A DNA stretch of 5,048 nucleotides from Nitrosomonadales bacterium (GTDB lineage Bacteria; Pseudomonadota; Gammaproteobacteria; Burkholderiales; Sulfuricellaceae). The stretch is from assembly GCA_003104895.1 (NCBI GenBank), contig PQAG01000023.1, forward strand, positions 1 through 5,048. Reading direction: 5' to 3'. A program made the position numbers and the translations under genes. Of this stretch, positions 3,769 to 5,048 are shown piece by piece (position 1 is the first letter of the stretch; each line of letters opens with the position of its first letter). The notes under the pieces are model-generated. The model was given only the letters and a program-made list of their open reading frames with translations. It was not told the origin of the DNA and did not search any database.

Positions 3769-5048
3769 ATGAGCTACTCATTTACCGAGAAAAAACGCAT
3801 TCGCAAAAGCTTCGCCAAACGGGAGAGCGTGCAGGAAGTGCCCTTCCTGCTGGCGACGCAGATCGATTCCTACGCCGGCTTCTTGCAGGCAGAAGTGCCT
3901 GCCGCCGAACGCAAGAATGATGGCTTGCAGGCGGCGTTCAGCTCGGTCTTCCCGATTTCCAGCCATTCCGGCAATGCGCGCCTCGATTACGTCAGCTATG
4001 CCCTGGGCGAGCCGCCCTTTGATGTGAAGGAATGCCAGCAGCGCGGCCTGACCTTTGCTGCGCCGCTGCGCGTCAAGGTGCGCATGACGCTGATGGACAA
4101 GGAGGCTTCCAAGCCAACCGTCAAGGAAGTGAAGGAGCAGGAAGTTTACATGGGCGAAATTCCGCTCATGACCGATAACGGTTCGTTTGTGATCAATGGC
4201 ACCGAGCGCGTTATCGTTTCCCAGCTGCACCGTTCACCGGGCGTGTTCTTCGAACATGACCGCGGCAAGACCCATTCCTCGGGCAAATTGCTGTTCTCTG
4301 CGCGGGTCATTCCTTACCGCGGCTCGTGGCTCGATTTCGAGTTCGATCCCAAGGATTATCTCTTCTTCCGCGTCGACCGCCGCCGCAAAATGCCGGTAAC
4401 CATTCTGCTCAAGGCGCTGGGTTACAACCCGGAGCAAATCCTGAGCATGTTCTATGCGACCGATACTTTCCACCTGGGCAAGAAGGGCGTGCAGTTCGAA
4501 CTGGTGCCGGAGCGTCTGCGCGGTGAAGTTGCGCGTTTCGATATCACCGGCAAGGACGGTGCGGTGATTGTCCCCAAGGACAAGCGCATTACCGTCAAGC
4601 ATATCCGCGAAATGGAACAGGCCGGGATCAAGAAAGTGACCGTTCCGGAAGAGTTCATTCTTGGGCGCGTGCTGGTTGAAAACGTGATTGACAAGGAAAG
4701 CGGCGAGATCGTCGCCCAGGCCAATGACGAAGTCACCGAGGATCTGCTTGCCAAACTGAGTGCTGCCGGGGTCGCAAAGGTCAACACCATCTACACCAAC
4801 GATCTGGACCAGGGCGCCTACATTTCCGCGACCCTGCGCACCGACGAAACGGCAGATCAGCTGGCTGCACGTGTTGCCATTTACCGGATGATGCGCCCTG
4901 GCGAGCCGCCCACCGAGGATGCGGTGCAGGCGCTGTTCGACGGGCTGTTCTTCAACGAAGAGCGCTATGACCTGTCCAAAGTGGGACGCATGAAATTCAA
5001 CCGCCGCGCCTATCCCGAGAAGCGCGTCGAGAAAAGCGCCGAGTGGCT
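3769..5048 (+). CDS. rpoB: DNA-directed RNA polymerase subunit beta, N-terminal part
   Basis: The beta subunit forms one pincer of RNA polymerase and much of the active-site channel. The frame is open from ATG 3769 to the window edge, giving 426 full codons of an expected roughly 1350-1400. It opens MSYSFTEKKRIRKSFAKR as in other Betaproteobacteria. Conserved blocks follow in order: the protrusion with EIPLMTDNGSFVINGTERV and QLHRSPGVFF at about residues 127-157, the lobe start with GKTHSSGKLLFSARVIPYRG at about 162-181, VPERLRGE near 246-253, and IYRMMRPGEPPTEDAV and YDLSKVGRMKFNRR at about 370-416. The N-terminal rifampicin-related position (V146 in E. coli, in VIVSQLHRSPG) is unchanged; the main rifampicin cluster lies beyond the edge. 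Transcription probably comes through the rplL attenuator. Gene rpoC would be expected next. Confidence 0.98.
   Translation, partial: MSYSFTEKKRIRKSFAKRESVQEVPFLLATQIDSYAGFLQAEVPAAERKNDGLQAAFSSVFPISSHSGNARLDYVSYALGEPPFDVKECQQRGLTFAAPLRVKVRMTLMDKEASKPTVKEVKEQEVYMGEIPLMTDNGSFVINGTERVIVSQLHRSPGVFFEHDRGKTHSSGKLLFSARVIPYRGSWLDFEFDPKDYLFFRVDRRRKMPVTILLKALGYNPEQILSMFYATDTFHLGKKGVQFELVPERLRGEVARFDITGKDGAVIVPKDKRITVKHIREMEQAGIKKVTVPEEFILGRVLVENVIDKESGEIVAQANDEVTEDLLAKLSAAGVAKVNTIYTNDLDQGAYISATLRTDETADQLAARVAIYRMMRPGEPPTEDAVQALFDGLFFNEERYDLSKVGRMKFNRRAYPEKRVEKSAEW

Noticed and set aside
1..5048. CRISPR array, insertion sequence, phage or defence genes
   Set aside because: All coding space is filled by core ribosomal, transcription and secretion genes in their conserved order; no repeat-spacer pattern, transposase or integrase fragment is present.

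Overview
The window is the start of the classic bacterial ribosome/RNA-polymerase cluster. In order on the + strand it holds the last codons of an EF-Tu gene (tuf), tRNA-Trp(CCA), secE, nusG, rplK (L11), rplA (L1), rplJ (L10), rplL (L7/L12) and the first 426 codons of rpoB. Everything reads left to right. The protein sequences (EF-Tu ending VAKVIE, L11 with GQRGLNIMEF, RpoB beginning MSYSFTEKKRIRKSFAKR) point to a Betaproteobacterium. The RpoB text near the right edge (RRAYPEKR) makes me lean to Nitrosomonadales, but that is a guess from memory.

Layout. Positions 1-23 are the tuf tail. Positions 24-104 carry an unusual foldback repeat built of 7-base units. tRNA-Trp lies at 105-180, followed by a 61-base spacer with an imperfect hairpin and no clear ribosome site. 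secE (242-595) overlaps nusG (595-1128) by one base. A 164-base spacer with a terminator-like hairpin and a second, larger fold precedes rplK (1293-1727), which is followed after one base by rplA (1729-2424). A 271-base spacer, very rich in inverted repeats, leads to rplJ (2696-3187). A 53-base gap leads to rplL (3241-3618). A 150-base spacer holding a near-perfect intrinsic terminator/attenuator and a long RNase III-like hairpin leads to rpoB (3769 to the window edge).

How it works together. The genes supply the elongation factor, one tRNA, a translocon subunit, a transcription elongation factor, the L11/L1 and L10/L12 stalk proteins, and the RNA polymerase beta subunit. In the well-studied E. 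coli version, L1 represses rplK-rplA and the L10-L12 complex represses rplJ-rplL by binding their mRNA leaders, and an attenuator plus an RNase III site sit between rplL and rpoB. The spacers here have matching architecture. The rplJ leader contains a 12-base exact match to the part of 23S rRNA around helices 42/43 where L10 and L11 bind. The rplK leader contains a shorter, weaker resemblance to the L1 site.

The coding content is ordinary housekeeping and I see no new multi-gene system. The parts worth a second look are noncoding: the heptad foldback before tRNA-Trp, the rRNA-like leader segments, the SD-less secE start and the tandem hairpins between rplL and rpoB.
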